Assembly: GCA_036501085.1 (NCBI GenBank) | Contig: DASYAZ010000090.1 | Coordinates: forward strand, 1 to 64,000 | Length of the DNA: 64,000 nt | Reading direction: 5' to 3' | Source of the DNA: GCA-003244245 sp036501085 | GTDB taxonomy: Bacteria > Actinomycetota > Actinomycetes > Mycobacteriales > Pseudonocardiaceae | In this document: positions 41,160 to 50,004 of the stretch, piece after piece | Position numbering within the stretch: position 1 is the stretch's first letter | How the letters are laid out: the number at the start of each line of letters is the position of its first letter | The notes under the pieces: model-generated | Databases searched by the model: none | Told to the model about the DNA's origin: nothing | What the model saw: only the letters and a program-made list of their open reading frames with translations | Translations under genes and position numbers: made by a program

Positions 41160-42244
41160 CCCCATCGCCGGTGCTGTCGGTGCGCAACCTGGTCAAGCAC
41201 TTCCCGGTGCGCCGGCATGGCCTGGCCCGCCGGCGCACCGGGGATATCCATGCCGTGTGTGATGTGTCCTTCGACCTGTACCCGCGGCAGACGCTCGGGC
41301 TGGTCGGTGAGTCGGGCTGCGGCAAGACCACCACGGCGCGGGTGCTGCTGAACCTGCAGCCGGCGACCGCCGGTGAGGTCCGTTATCAGGGCACTGACCT
41401 GACCGAGCTCTCCCGCAAGGCCATGCAACGGCTGCGCCGCGAGCTGCAGATCGTCTTCCAGGACCCCTACGCCGCCCTTGACCCGCGGCTGCCGGTGCAC
41501 GACATCGTCGCCGAACCGTTGCGCATCCACGGCTGCTACCGCCCCTCCGGGGGTGCGGATGTGCGGGAACTGCTCAGCCTCGTCGGGCTCAACCCCGAGC
41601 ACGGCAACCGGTACCCGCACGAGTTCTCCGGGGGTCAGCGGCAGCGGATCGGGATCGCTCGGGCGCTGGCACTGCGCCCGAAGATCCTCATCCTGGACGA
41701 GCCGGTGTCCGCGCTGGATGTCTCCATCCAGGCCGGTGTGCTCAACCTGCTGGCGGACCTGCAGGCGCAACTGGAACTGTCCTACCTGTTCGTCTCGCAC
41801 GATCTGTCGGTGGTGCGGCACATCGCCAACCGGATCGCCGTGATGTACCTGGGTCGCATCGTCGAGATCGGAACCTCCGAAGAGCTGTTCAGCGCTCCGG
41901 CCCACCCCTACACCCAGGCGCTGATCTCGGCGATCCCGCTGCCCGATCCCCGCAAGGAGCGGGCCAGGGAGCGGATCATCCTCACCGGTGACGTGCCCAA
42001 CCCGGCGGATCCCCCCTCGGGCTGCCGCTTCCGGACCCGCTGCCCCCTGTTCGCCACTCGCCTGACCGACCCCCAACGCCACCTCTGCACCACCGACCCC
42101 CCACCCCTCTCCCCCCACACCAACACCCACCAGGTCGCCTGCCACCACTCCCGTCCCCCCGCATTCAGCGGGCTCAGCGTGGTCGTGGAGGACGGTTTAC
42201 CCCGCTCAGCCCGCTCGATGCGGAACGGGAAGGCGGGGGCATGA
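41156..42244 (+). CDS. peptide ABC transporter ATPase (DppF type), system 2
   Basis: The 362-residue ATPase has Walker A GESGCGKT, Q-loop VFQDPYAALDP, signature FSGGQRQR, Walker B LILDEPVSALD and SHDLSVVRH, then CRFRTRCP. The last ~35 residues after HQVACHHS are low-complexity and longer than usual. Its stop overlaps the start of mshB (ATGA), so transporter and mycothiol gene are probably on one transcript. Confidence 0.94.
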   Translation: MTPSPVLSVRNLVKHFPVRRHGLARRRTGDIHAVCDVSFDLYPRQTLGLVGESGCGKTTTARVLLNLQPATAGEVRYQGTDLTELSRKAMQRLRRELQIVFQDPYAALDPRLPVHDIVAEPLRIHGCYRPSGGADVRELLSLVGLNPEHGNRYPHEFSGGQRQRIGIARALALRPKILILDEPVSALDVSIQAGVLNLLADLQAQLELSYLFVSHDLSVVRHIANRIAVMYLGRIVEIGTSEELFSAPAHPYTQALISAIPLPDPRKERARERIILTGDVPNPADPPSGCRFRTRCPLFATRLTDPQRHLCTTDPPPLSPHTNTHQVACHHSRPPAFSGLSVVVEDGLPRSARSMRNGKAGA

Positions 42245-43134
42245 GCGAGCCGCGACGGATGGTGGTGGTGCACGCACATCCGGATGATGAGACGTTGTGG
42301 ACGGGGGGAATGATCGCGTCGTACCGCGCGGCGGGGGTGGGGGTGACGCTCGTCACCTGCACGCTGGGCGAGCTCGGCGAGGTGCTCGTCGACGAGTTGC
42401 GCGAGCTGGCCGCGGACCGCGCCGACCAGCTCGGTGGCTACCGGTTGGGTGAGTTGCAGGCGGCCTGCGCTGCGCTGGGCGTCACCGACCAGCGGTTTCT
42501 CGGCGGGATCGGCCGGTGGCGGGACTCCGGCATGGTCGCCGAACCCGGGTCCAGGGCGAGCACGCCGGCCGACCTGCACCCGCGGGCCTTCGCCGCCGGA
42601 GCACTGGACGAGCAGGTCAGCGCGCTGGTCGAGATACTGGCCCAGGCGCGCCCGCAGGTCGTGGTGACCTACGGGCCGGACGGCGGCTACGGGCACCCCG
42701 ACCACGTCCGGGCCCACCAGGTGACGATGGCCGCGGCGGAGCAGGTACCCGGGGTGGCCCGGGTGTTCTGGGCGGTCCGGCCCCGCTCGGCAGTGGCGGA
42801 CGGGATCGCCGCGCTGCGCGCGATGCCGGGGCTGCCCTTCCCGCTACCCGGGGCACACGGGTTGCCCGGCGTGGACGATGCGGAGGTGACCACCGTCCTG
42901 GACGTGGCCGCCTACCGGGGCGAGGTGCTCGCCGCGATGCGGGCGCACACCACCCAGATCAGGTTGTGGACCGCCGGCCCGCATGCCGCGTTCGCGCTCT
43001 CCGACGGGGTGGCCAGGCCGGTGTTCGGTACCGAGCACCTCACCCTGGCGCGCGGCACGGCCGCAGGTTCACGCGATGACCTCTTCGGTGGCCTGCCCGG
43101 CGTGGGTGCTCCTGCGGAGGAAACCCGTTCGTGA
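42241..43134 (+). CDS. mshB: GlcNAc-Ins deacetylase of mycothiol synthesis
   Basis: The 297-residue zinc hydrolase removes acetate from N-acetyl-glucosaminyl-inositol, the second main step of mycothiol synthesis. It has the LmbE/PIG-L signature HAHPDDETLWTGG (residues 10-22; His and two Asp for zinc and catalysis), TCTLGELGEVL, and the third zinc ligand in YGHPDHVRAHQ. RLWTAGP near the C terminus is MshB-like. Gene order with the following membrane protein, ferredoxin and dapC matches Rv1170-Rv1178. Confidence 0.93.
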   Translation: MSEPRRMVVVHAHPDDETLWTGGMIASYRAAGVGVTLVTCTLGELGEVLVDELRELAADRADQLGGYRLGELQAACAALGVTDQRFLGGIGRWRDSGMVAEPGSRASTPADLHPRAFAAGALDEQVSALVEILAQARPQVVVTYGPDGGYGHPDHVRAHQVTMAAAEQVPGVARVFWAVRPRSAVADGIAALRAMPGLPFPLPGAHGLPGVDDAEVTTVLDVAAYRGEVLAAMRAHTTQIRLWTAGPHAAFALSDGVARPVFGTEHLTLARGTAAGSRDDLFGGLPGVGAPAEETRS

Positions 43135-43562
43135 GCATTGCCGGGCGCATCACCCTGGTGGTGCTGATGTTCGACGCCCTCGCGCTCGCGGTGGTGGAGC
43201 TGCTGTACCTGCCGCTGCGGGTGGGCGCGGTGCCCTTTCCGATCACCATCGCGCTTGCCGCGCTCAGTACGCCCTTGCTGGTGCGCTCCGCGGCGGAGCA
43301 GGGCGGCCCGCCGGCGGTGGCTGCGGTCCCGCTGGTGGTCTGGGTGCTCGCACTCGGCGTGCTCGGCGTCTGTGGACCGGGCGGAGACGTGCTCCTTCCC
43401 GCCGACTGGCGCTCGGCGCTGTTGCTGGCTGGTGGCATGTTCCCGGCGGCTGTGGTGCTGGGCCGTGCGCTGGCTCGCCCGCAAGTGCCGGGGTCGTTGG
43501 TCGACACCGACGCGACCGGAGATACTGTGCAGGTAGACGGCCCGTCCGGGTACCGCGAGTGA
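43131..43562 (+). CDS. small integral membrane protein (Rv1171-like)
   Basis: The 143-residue protein has three or four hydrophobic helices (about 5-28, 35-55, 60-83, 96-115) and a hydrophilic C terminus. GTG 43131 overlaps the mshB stop (GTGA). Position and size match the uncharacterised protein after mshB in mycobacteria. No function is known. Confidence 0.8.
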   Translation: MSIAGRITLVVLMFDALALAVVELLYLPLRVGAVPFPITIALAALSTPLLVRSAAEQGGPPAVAAVPLVVWVLALGVLGVCGPGGDVLLPADWRSALLLAGGMFPAAVVLGRALARPQVPGSLVDTDATGDTVQVDGPSGYRE

Positions 43563-43578
43563 GGAGCAGGAGAACCCC

Positions 43579-43902
43579 GTGACATACGTGATCGCAGAGC
43601 CCTGCGTGGACGTCATGGACAGATCATGCATCGAGGAATGCCCCGTGGACTGCATTTATGAGGGCGCCCGGATGCTCTACATCCAGCCCGACGAATGCGT
43701 CGATTGCGGTGCTTGCGAGCCAGTGTGCCCGGTGGAAGCGATCTACTACGAGGACGACGTCCCGGAGGAGTGGAAGGACTACACCAAGGCCAATGCCGAT
43801 TTCTTCACCGAATTGGGCTCACCTGGCGGAGCGTCGAAAGTCGGTCCGGTCAACGACGATCCGCCGATGATCGCTGAGCTGCCGCCGCAGAACGAGGAGT
43901 GA
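43579..43902 (+). CDS. fdxA: 7Fe ferredoxin
   Basis: The 107-residue ferredoxin has the 3Fe-4S/4Fe-4S pattern: CVDVMDRSCIEECPVDCIY (first set, ending Cys-Pro) and CVDCGACEPVCPVEAI (second set). The ~45-residue acidic C-terminal extension is normal for actinobacterial FdxA/FdxC. GTG 43579 follows GAGGAGCAGGAG. The gene overlaps dapC by four bases, an association conserved in actinobacteria. Confidence 0.96.
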   Translation: MTYVIAEPCVDVMDRSCIEECPVDCIYEGARMLYIQPDECVDCGACEPVCPVEAIYYEDDVPEEWKDYTKANADFFTELGSPGGASKVGPVNDDPPMIAELPPQNEE

Positions 43903-45008
43903 GCTCCCCGGGCGCGGCGCGCCTGGAACTCCCTGATTTCCCCTGGGACCGCCTCGCGGGAGCCGCCCGCCGCGCGTCGGAGTGTCCGGGTGGGGTGGTC
44001 GATCTGTCGGTCGGGACCCCGGTAGATCCGGTACCGGACCTGGTGCGGGACGCGGTGCAGTCCGCCTCGGCGCTGCCCGGCTACCCGGCCGTGCACGGCA
44101 CGGCGGAGCTCCGCGAGGCTGCGGTCGCGGCGCTGGCTCGCCGGTACGGCGTGACCGGGATACCCACCGAGGCGGTGCTGCCCACCGCCGGATCCAAGGA
44201 GCTGGTGGCCTGGCTGCCGACGCTGCTCGGCATCGGCTCCGGCGACCTCGTCGCGCTACCGGAGCTGGCCTACCCCACCTACGAGGTCGGCGCTCGGCTG
44301 GCCGGTGCCACCCCGGTGCTGCTGAGAGATGACCAGCCGGCACCGCCGGGCACCCGGTTACGCTGGCTGAACTCGCCGAGCAACCCGACCGGTGACATCA
44401 TCCCCGCCGGGGTGCTGGCCACCGTGGTGGCCCAGGCCAGGGCGATCGGCGCGGTGGTGGCCTCAGACGAGTGCTACCTCTCGCTGGGGTGGGAGGCGAC
44501 ACCGCACTCAGTGCTCCACCGGCAGGTCTGTGGTGGGGATCACACCGGGGTGCTGGCGGTGCACTCGCTGTCCAAGTCGTCCAACCTCGCCGGCTACCGG
44601 GCCGGGTTCGTCACCGGTGATCCCGAGCTGGTCGCCGCCCTGCTCGCGGTGCGCAAGCACACCGGGATGATGGTGGCGCGGCCGGTGCAGCAGGCGATGG
44701 TGGCCGCGCTGTCCGACGACACGCACATCGCCCGGCAGCGGGATCGTTACGCGCGGCGCCGGGAGCTGCTGCGCCCCGCCCTGGAGCAGGCCGGGATGCG
44801 GGTGCCGCGCTCGCAGGGTGGGTTGTTCCTGTGGTGCTCCGCGGACCAGCCCTGCTGGGAGACCGTCACCCGGCTGGCCGCGCACGGCGTGCTCGTGGCC
44901 CCCGGTGAGTTCTACGGCCCGGCGGGCGCGCGGCACGTCCGGGTGGCCCTGACGGCGACCGACGAGCGGGTCGGCGTGGCGGTGCAGCGGTTGGCCGCGC
45001 TGCGGTAA
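43899..45008 (+). CDS. dapC: succinyldiaminopimelate transaminase
   Basis: The 369-residue class I/II aminotransferase makes N-succinyl-diaminopimelate in lysine and cell-wall precursor synthesis. PLP contacts include LNSPSNPTGDI, SDECYLSLGW and the Schiff-base lysine in SLSKSSNLAGYRAGF. The conserved C-terminal arginine is in ARHVRVALT. It is coupled to the ferredoxin gene (GTGA) and stands close to dapD and dapE, so the pathway genes are grouped. Confidence 0.93.
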   Translation: MSSPGAARLELPDFPWDRLAGAARRASECPGGVVDLSVGTPVDPVPDLVRDAVQSASALPGYPAVHGTAELREAAVAALARRYGVTGIPTEAVLPTAGSKELVAWLPTLLGIGSGDLVALPELAYPTYEVGARLAGATPVLLRDDQPAPPGTRLRWLNSPSNPTGDIIPAGVLATVVAQARAIGAVVASDECYLSLGWEATPHSVLHRQVCGGDHTGVLAVHSLSKSSNLAGYRAGFVTGDPELVAALLAVRKHTGMMVARPVQQAMVAALSDDTHIARQRDRYARRRELLRPALEQAGMRVPRSQGGLFLWCSADQPCWETVTRLAAHGVLVAPGEFYGPAGARHVRVALTATDERVGVAVQRLAALR

Positions 45009-45062
45009 CCGGGGATCGCGGCGGCGAACCAGGCGGTGTCCGAGGGATTTCGGCAGCGGACG

Positions 45063-46079
45063 TCAGGCTGGGGTGTCCAGCGCTTCGGCTCGGCGCTGCA
45101 CCTGCTGCCAGGCGGCCGGCCAGGCCAGGCGCATCGCGATCCGGTTGGCTTCCTCGCGCTCCACCAGCCGTCCGGCCGAGAAGGCCACCCCGGTGTCGAC
45201 CACCACGCCCAAGCCGACGAGCAGCACCATCACCCGCTGTTGCGCTACGCAGGCGTCCTGATGCTCACCCAGCACGTCCTGCAACGCCACAGTCGAGTCC
45301 ACCAGCTTGCGCACCGGCCTGCGGCCGGCGGAGCTGGCCAGCTCACCGGTGTAGCGCAGCCGCTTGCCGTCAATTCGCAGGGTGTGCAGGACCTCGTCGG
45401 AGGGGTTCTCGCCGGCATCGCGGACGGCTTTGAGCAGCCTGCGGTACTCCTGGCGAACCAGATCGATCAGTGGTGGTGCCGCGGCGGAATCGCCACGCGG
45501 GCGGGGGAGCGGCCGGGACACGGCCGCGGCCAGCTGCCGCAACAAGGCGGTGTAGCGGCGGCTTTCCAGCACGCTGAGCATCTCGGCGCGGGCGGCTTCC
45601 CGCTCGGCCACCAGGGCCCCGATCAGTATCTCGACGGATCTGCGGCCGGCGTCGTCGAAGGCCAACGCGTGGCCCCGCAGCCGCTCGACCAGCACGTCGG
45701 CGTCCCGGACCGGACCGAGCACCCGGCCCAACCAGCCCAGCTCGGCGCGCAGGTCGTCGGCCCAAGCACGTTCAAGCAGGGGGCGGGCCGCCTTGAGCAT
45801 GGCGCGCATCCGGCGCACCGCGACCCGCATCTGGTGCAGCTCTTCTGGATCCTCACCTACCCGGGTGCCCGGGTCGTGCGCGAGCAGGGCCCGCAACCGG
45901 GTGTCCAGCGCAGCCCGCAGCTGGTGCACGGTCGGGTCCGAGACCCGGGCCCGCACCGGGTCACCCAACTTGACCAGTTTGGCGGTCCGGGTGCTCCGCC
46001 GGGGGCCGTCCTGCTGGTCATGGGGGACGGCGCTCATCGGTTCGATACTAGTGGTCCTCGCTGACCGCCGAGCCATCAT
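45063..46079 (-). CDS. CHAD-domain protein
   Basis: The 338-residue protein is an all-helical CHAD domain: conserved histidines and basic residues in ELHQMRVAVRRMRAMLKAARPLL and VLHTLRIDGKRLRYTGEL, which bind polyphosphate. It is cytosolic with no CYTH partner. ATG 46079 overlaps the stop of dapD (ATGA); ATG 46037 is another possible start. It is not part of the mycobacterial dap order and looks like a lineage-specific addition to the dapD transcript. Confidence 0.9.
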   Translation of the reverse strand: MMARRSARTTSIEPMSAVPHDQQDGPRRSTRTAKLVKLGDPVRARVSDPTVHQLRAALDTRLRALLAHDPGTRVGEDPEELHQMRVAVRRMRAMLKAARPLLERAWADDLRAELGWLGRVLGPVRDADVLVERLRGHALAFDDAGRRSVEILIGALVAEREAARAEMLSVLESRRYTALLRQLAAAVSRPLPRPRGDSAAAPPLIDLVRQEYRRLLKAVRDAGENPSDEVLHTLRIDGKRLRYTGELASSAGRRPVRKLVDSTVALQDVLGEHQDACVAQQRVMVLLVGLGVVVDTGVAFSAGRLVEREEANRIAMRLAWPAAWQQVQRRAEALDTPA

Positions 46080-47074
46080 TCGTTGGAGTGCAGTATCGGG
46101 TTGAGCTCGACACCGGTCCCTCCCGCGCGGCGGATCGCGTGCACCGTGCCGGTGATCGAGTCCCGGCGGAACAACACCCCGTCCGTGCCGGAAAGCTCGC
46201 GGGCCTTGATCACCGAGCCATCGGGCAGCGTCACCTTGGTCCCCTCGGTGACGTAAAGGCCCGCTTCCACCACGCAGTCATCGCCCAGCGATATCCCGAT
46301 CCCGGCGTTGGCCCCGACCAGGCAGCGCCTGCCGACCGAGATCTGCTGCTTCCCCCCGCCGGAGAGCGTGCCCATGATCGAGCAGCCGCCACCGAGATCG
46401 GAATCGGCACCGATGACGACCCCGGCCGAGATCCGGCCCTCCACCATGGACGTGCCGAGCGTGCCGGCGTTGAAGTTGACGAAACCCTCGTGCATCACAG
46501 TGGTGCCGGGGGCGAGATGGGCTCCCAGGCGCACCCGATCCGCATCGCCGATGCGTACCCCGGAGGGAACCACGTAGTCGACCATTCTGGGTAACTTGTC
46601 CACCCCGTACACGGTCACCGGGCCGAGCTGGCGCATCCGCAGCCGGGTGGTCTCGAAGCCTTCCACCGGGCAGGGGCCGAAACTGGTCCACACCACGTTG
46701 GGCAGCAGCCCGAACACCCCGTCCAGATTGATGCTGCGCGGGGCGACCAGCCGGTGCGACAGCAGGTGCAGGCGCAGGTAGACGTCGCAGGTGTCGGTGG
46801 GTGGAGCCTGCAGATCGGGCACCGCCGTGCGTACCGCCACGACTTCCACGCCGCGCGCCGGGTCCGGGCCCAGCAGGGCGGCGAGTTCGTGGGGCGCATC
46901 GTCGGGCGCCAGGTGCACCGTGCCGGACAAGGTGCCTGGCGAGGCGCCCCTCGGGCTCAGCTCTGGGTCCGGGAACCAGGTGTCCAGCACGGTTCCCGCG
47001 TGGGTGCGGGTGGCCAGCCCGACGCCGTGCGCGGTCTGCGGTACCGGCGGGCTGCCGATCGGGGGTTTGTCCAC
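46076..47074 (-). CDS. dapD: tetrahydrodipicolinate N-succinyltransferase
   Basis: The 332-residue acyltransferase has a left-handed beta-helix core of hexapeptide repeats (IGDADRVRLGAHLAPGTTV, then NFNAGTLGTSMVEGRISAG and the turns to VEAGLYVTEGTKV). The actinobacterial-type N-terminal domain contains NLDGVFGLLPNVVWTSFGPC. It uses succinyl-CoA in diaminopimelate synthesis. GTG 47074 is chosen because the conserved start PPIGSPPVPQTAHGVGLAT follows; the frame is open further up. It is divergent from dapE, with 64 bases between them. Confidence 0.94.
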   Translation of the reverse strand: MDKPPIGSPPVPQTAHGVGLATRTHAGTVLDTWFPDPELSPRGASPGTLSGTVHLAPDDAPHELAALLGPDPARGVEVVAVRTAVPDLQAPPTDTCDVYLRLHLLSHRLVAPRSINLDGVFGLLPNVVWTSFGPCPVEGFETTRLRMRQLGPVTVYGVDKLPRMVDYVVPSGVRIGDADRVRLGAHLAPGTTVMHEGFVNFNAGTLGTSMVEGRISAGVVIGADSDLGGGCSIMGTLSGGGKQQISVGRRCLVGANAGIGISLGDDCVVEAGLYVTEGTKVTLPDGSVIKARELSGTDGVLFRRDSITGTVHAIRRAGGTGVELNPILHSNE

Positions 47075-47138
47075 AACGGGCCACGGTAGTGGGCGGTAGT
47101 GGGTGGGAGTCCGGGCTCCCGGCGATACCGTCACTGCC

Positions 47139-48302
47139 GTGGAACTGGACCTGACGGCGGACCCGGTGGCCTTGACCGCCGCGTTGGTGGATGTACCCAG
47201 CGTCTCGGGGCAGGAGGCCGCGCTGGCCGGCGCGGTGGAGCAGGCGCTGGCTGCGCAGGCGCCGCACCTGGAGTTGCTGCGCGTGGGCAACATCGTGCTG
47301 GCCCGCACCGAGCTGGGCCGCCCGCAGCGGGTACTGCTGGCCGGGCATCTGGACACGGTGCCCGTAGCGGACAACCTGCCCAGCACGCTGAGCGAGGGCA
47401 TGCTCTACGGCTGCGGTACGGCGGATATGAAATCCGGCGACGCGATGATCCTGCACCTCGCGGCCACCGTGCCGGAGCCGGCTAGCGATCTGACCGTGGT
47501 GCTCTACGACTGCGAGGAGGTGGAGGCGGCGCGCAACGGGTTGGGCCGGATCGAGCGGGAGCGTCCCGATTGGCTGGTGGCGCAGCTGGCGATCCTGGCT
47601 GAGCCCACCAACGGACTGGTCGAGGCGGGCTGCCAGGGCACCCTGCGGGCCACGGTGCGCACCGCGGGGCGCCGGGCCCACAGCGCCCGGTCCTGGCTGG
47701 GGGACAACGCGATCCACACCGCCGGTCAGGTGCTGACCCGGCTGTCCGGTTACCAGCCGCGCACCGTCGAGATCGACGGCTGCATCTACCGGGAAGGGTT
47801 GCAGGCCGTCGGCATCTCCGGCGGGGTGGCCGGCAACGTCGTGCCCGACGCCTGCGAGGTAGTGCTGAACTTCCGGTTCGCGCCGGACCGCTCGCTGCCG
47901 GCTGCCCAGCAGCACATCCGGGAGGCGCTCGACGGGTTCGCGCTCGAGTTCACCGACGGCGCCGCCGGGGCGCTGCCGGGGTTGGAGGCGCCTGCCGCCC
48001 AGGAGTTCCTGGCCGCGATCGGGATCGCCCCGGTCGCGAAGTACGGCTGGACGGATGTGTCCCGTTTCGCCGCGCGCGGCATCCCGGCCCTGAACTTCGG
48101 ACCCGGCGATCCCAACCTCGCCCACACCCGTGAGGAGCACGTGCAGACCGAGCAGATCACCGCGTGCACCGCTTCGCTGCGCCGCTACCTCACCACACCG
48201 CAGTCCCACCCCGATATGGAGACATATCGGGGTGACGAGATGGGCAGTGACCCCGATATGTCTCCATATCGGGCGCGGGGACGCGCGGTGGATGGCACGT
48301 AG
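47139..48302 (+). CDS. dapE: succinyl-diaminopimelate desuccinylase with repeat-encoded C terminus
   Basis: The 387-residue metallopeptidase-fold enzyme has LLAGHLDTVPVADN (first zinc His and catalytic Asp), YGCGTADMKSG (bridging Asp), YDCEEVEAARNGLG (catalytic Glu pair), HSARSWLGDNAIH and FGPGDPNLAHTREEHV (last His). The core should end near CTASLRRYLT at about residue 353. From about residue 357 the sequence is the translation of palindromic repeat array C (PDMETYRGDEMGSDPDMSPY), and a TAG stops it at 48302. So ~31 residues are added by the repeat; all catalytic residues lie before it. GTG 47139 is the likely start. Confidence 0.93.
   Translation: MELDLTADPVALTAALVDVPSVSGQEAALAGAVEQALAAQAPHLELLRVGNIVLARTELGRPQRVLLAGHLDTVPVADNLPSTLSEGMLYGCGTADMKSGDAMILHLAATVPEPASDLTVVLYDCEEVEAARNGLGRIERERPDWLVAQLAILAEPTNGLVEAGCQGTLRATVRTAGRRAHSARSWLGDNAIHTAGQVLTRLSGYQPRTVEIDGCIYREGLQAVGISGGVAGNVVPDACEVVLNFRFAPDRSLPAAQQHIREALDGFALEFTDGAAGALPGLEAPAAQEFLAAIGIAPVAKYGWTDVSRFAARGIPALNFGPGDPNLAHTREEHVQTEQITACTASLRRYLTTPQSHPDMETYRGDEMGSDPDMSPYRARGRAVDGT
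48211..48272. repeat. palindromic repeat array C inside dapE 3' end (2 units, 42-bp period)
   Basis: Units at 48211-48230 (GAGA loop) and 48253-48272 (TCTC loop, inverted) have perfect 8-bp stems CCGATATG/CATATCGG. The spacer starts GGT and ends ACC. It is read in frame as the end of DapE. Confidence 0.93.
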
Positions 48303-48311
48303 GGTGGCGGC

Positions 48312-49079
48312 ATGCGCAATGGGGCGGAGGAGGAGCATCCTCGGGAGAAGCAGCGGGGGCCGGTCGTGCTGCGGCGGGATCGCCTGTACGAGGCGACGAC
48401 CACCGATCAGCGGCTACTCGACTCGCGCGGCCCCAGCGACTGGGTGCACACCGATCCGTGGCGGGTGCTGCGCATCCAGGCTGAGTTCGTCGAGGGTTTC
48501 GGTGCCCTCGCTGAGCTGCCGCACGCGGTCACCGTCTTCGGCTCGGCTCGTACCCCCCGCGACCACCCGGAGTACGCCACCGGCCGGGCGCTCGGCGCCG
48601 CGCTCGCCACCGCCGGCTTCGCCGTGATCACCGGTGGTGGTCCGGGCAGTATGGAGGCGGTCAACCGTGGCGCGTCCGAGGCGGGCGGGTTATCCGTCGG
48701 GTTGGGTATCGAGTTGCCCTTCGAGCAGGGACTCAACCCGTGGGTGGACCTCGGGATCAACTTCCGGTACTTCTTCACCCGCAAGACCATGTTCATCAAG
48801 TACGCCCAGTCATTCGTCTGCCTGCCGGGCGGATTCGGCACCCTGGATGAGTTGTTCGAGGCCCTCACTCTGGTGCAGAACAAGAAAGTCACCAAGTTCC
48901 CCGTCGTGCTCTACGGGCGGGACTACTGGGGTGGGCTGTATTCCTGGCTGGCCGGCACCGTCGCGGCGGAGGGCAAGCTGCGGCCGGCCGAGCTCGATCT
49001 GCTGCACCTCACCGACGACATCGACGAGGTCGTCCGGCTCGTCGGCGAGTCCTATCAAGCCTGGCAGAACAGCCACTGA
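48312..49079 (+). CDS. LOG-family protein (TIGR00730; nucleotide phosphoribohydrolase-like)
   Basis: The 255-residue Rossmann protein has VTVFGSARTP, ITGGGPGSMEAVNRGA and the family signature LPGGFGTLDELFE. LOG enzymes release cytokinin-type bases from nucleoside monophosphates; in bacteria the real substrate is often unknown. It corresponds to Rv1205. The ATG at 48312 lies nine bases after the extended dapE stop, so the repeat array sits in the coupling region between the two genes. Confidence 0.9.
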   Translation: MRNGAEEEHPREKQRGPVVLRRDRLYEATTTDQRLLDSRGPSDWVHTDPWRVLRIQAEFVEGFGALAELPHAVTVFGSARTPRDHPEYATGRALGAALATAGFAVITGGGPGSMEAVNRGASEAGGLSVGLGIELPFEQGLNPWVDLGINFRYFFTRKTMFIKYAQSFVCLPGGFGTLDELFEALTLVQNKKVTKFPVVLYGRDYWGGLYSWLAGTVAAEGKLRPAELDLLHLTDDIDEVVRLVGESYQAWQNSH

Positions 49080-49095
49080 ACTGGTGGGCGCCTGA

Positions 49096-49989
49096 ATGAG
49101 CCCGACAGCTGGCCGGCCGGTGCCGATGACGGTGCGTTTCGGAGCTCGAGCATTACCGGCTGATCGGGCCTCGGTGATGGCGATCGTCAACCGGACTCCC
49201 GACTCGTTCTATGACCGCGGTGTCACCTACTCCGAGCAGGCCGCGATGGCCGCCGTGGATCGGGCCGTCCAGGACGGCGCCGACATCGTGGACATCGGTG
49301 GGGTCAAGGCCGGGCCCGGTGACGAGGTCGACGTCGCCGAGGAGATCCGCCGGGTGGTGCCCTTCGCGGCCGCCGTCCGGGATCGCCATCCCAGCCTGCT
49401 GATCAGCATTGATACCTGGCGCCATGAGGTGGCCCGGCCCGCGGCTCAGGCTGGGGCTGACATCATCAACGATGCCTGGGCGGGATTCGACCCCCAGCTT
49501 GCTGAGGTGGCCGCCGAGTACGGGTGCGGCATGGTGTGCTCGCATACCGGTGGCGCGTCGCCACGCAGCCGGCCGCACCGGGTCCGGTACACCGATCTGG
49601 TGCCCGAGGTCATCGACGAACTCACGGCACAGGCCGCGAAGCTCATGCGGCTCGGGGTCGCCAGGGAGGCGATCCTGATCGACCCTACCCACGATTTCGG
49701 TAAGAACACCTGGCACGGCTTGGAACTGCTGCGTCGCAGCGGCGAGCTGGTGGCCACCGGGTGGCCGGTGCTCATCGCCCTGTCCAACAAGGACTTCATC
49801 GGGGAGACCCTCGATGTCGGGATCGACGATCGGCTGGAGGGCACTCTTGCCGCCACCGCGATCGCCGCGTGGGCCGGGGTTCGGGTCTTCCGGGCCCACC
49901 AGGTGCGCTCGACCCGCCGGGTGCTCGACATGGTGGCCTCGATCGCGGGAACGCGCCCCCCGGCCCGCGCGCTCCGTGGCTTGTCCTGA
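49096..49989 (+). CDS. folP2: FolP2-like dihydropteroate synthase homologue
   Basis: The 297-residue TIM-barrel protein has VMAIVNRTPDSFYDRG (DHPS signature 1), ADIVDIGGVKAGPG, SIDTWRHEVARPAAQAGADIINDAWAG split over strands 2-3, and FRAHQVRSTRRVLDMVASI. The substitutions (VKAGPG in place of ESTRPG) and neighbours are those of mycobacterial FolP2 (Rv1207), reported not to make dihydropteroate efficiently. It may use another pterin or act in a different step. ATG 49096 or the later ATG in VPMTVRFGA are possible starts. Confidence 0.85.
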   Translation: MSPTAGRPVPMTVRFGARALPADRASVMAIVNRTPDSFYDRGVTYSEQAAMAAVDRAVQDGADIVDIGGVKAGPGDEVDVAEEIRRVVPFAAAVRDRHPSLLISIDTWRHEVARPAAQAGADIINDAWAGFDPQLAEVAAEYGCGMVCSHTGGASPRSRPHRVRYTDLVPEVIDELTAQAAKLMRLGVAREAILIDPTHDFGKNTWHGLELLRRSGELVATGWPVLIALSNKDFIGETLDVGIDDRLEGTLAATAIAAWAGVRVFRAHQVRSTRRVLDMVASIAGTRPPARALRGLS

Positions 49990-50004
49990 CCCGCTTTCCT
50001 CAAC

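Noticed and set aside
42180..42244. Repeat-derived tail of the DppF-type ATPase
   Set aside because: The C-terminal extension is low-complexity but does not match the palindromic repeat unit.
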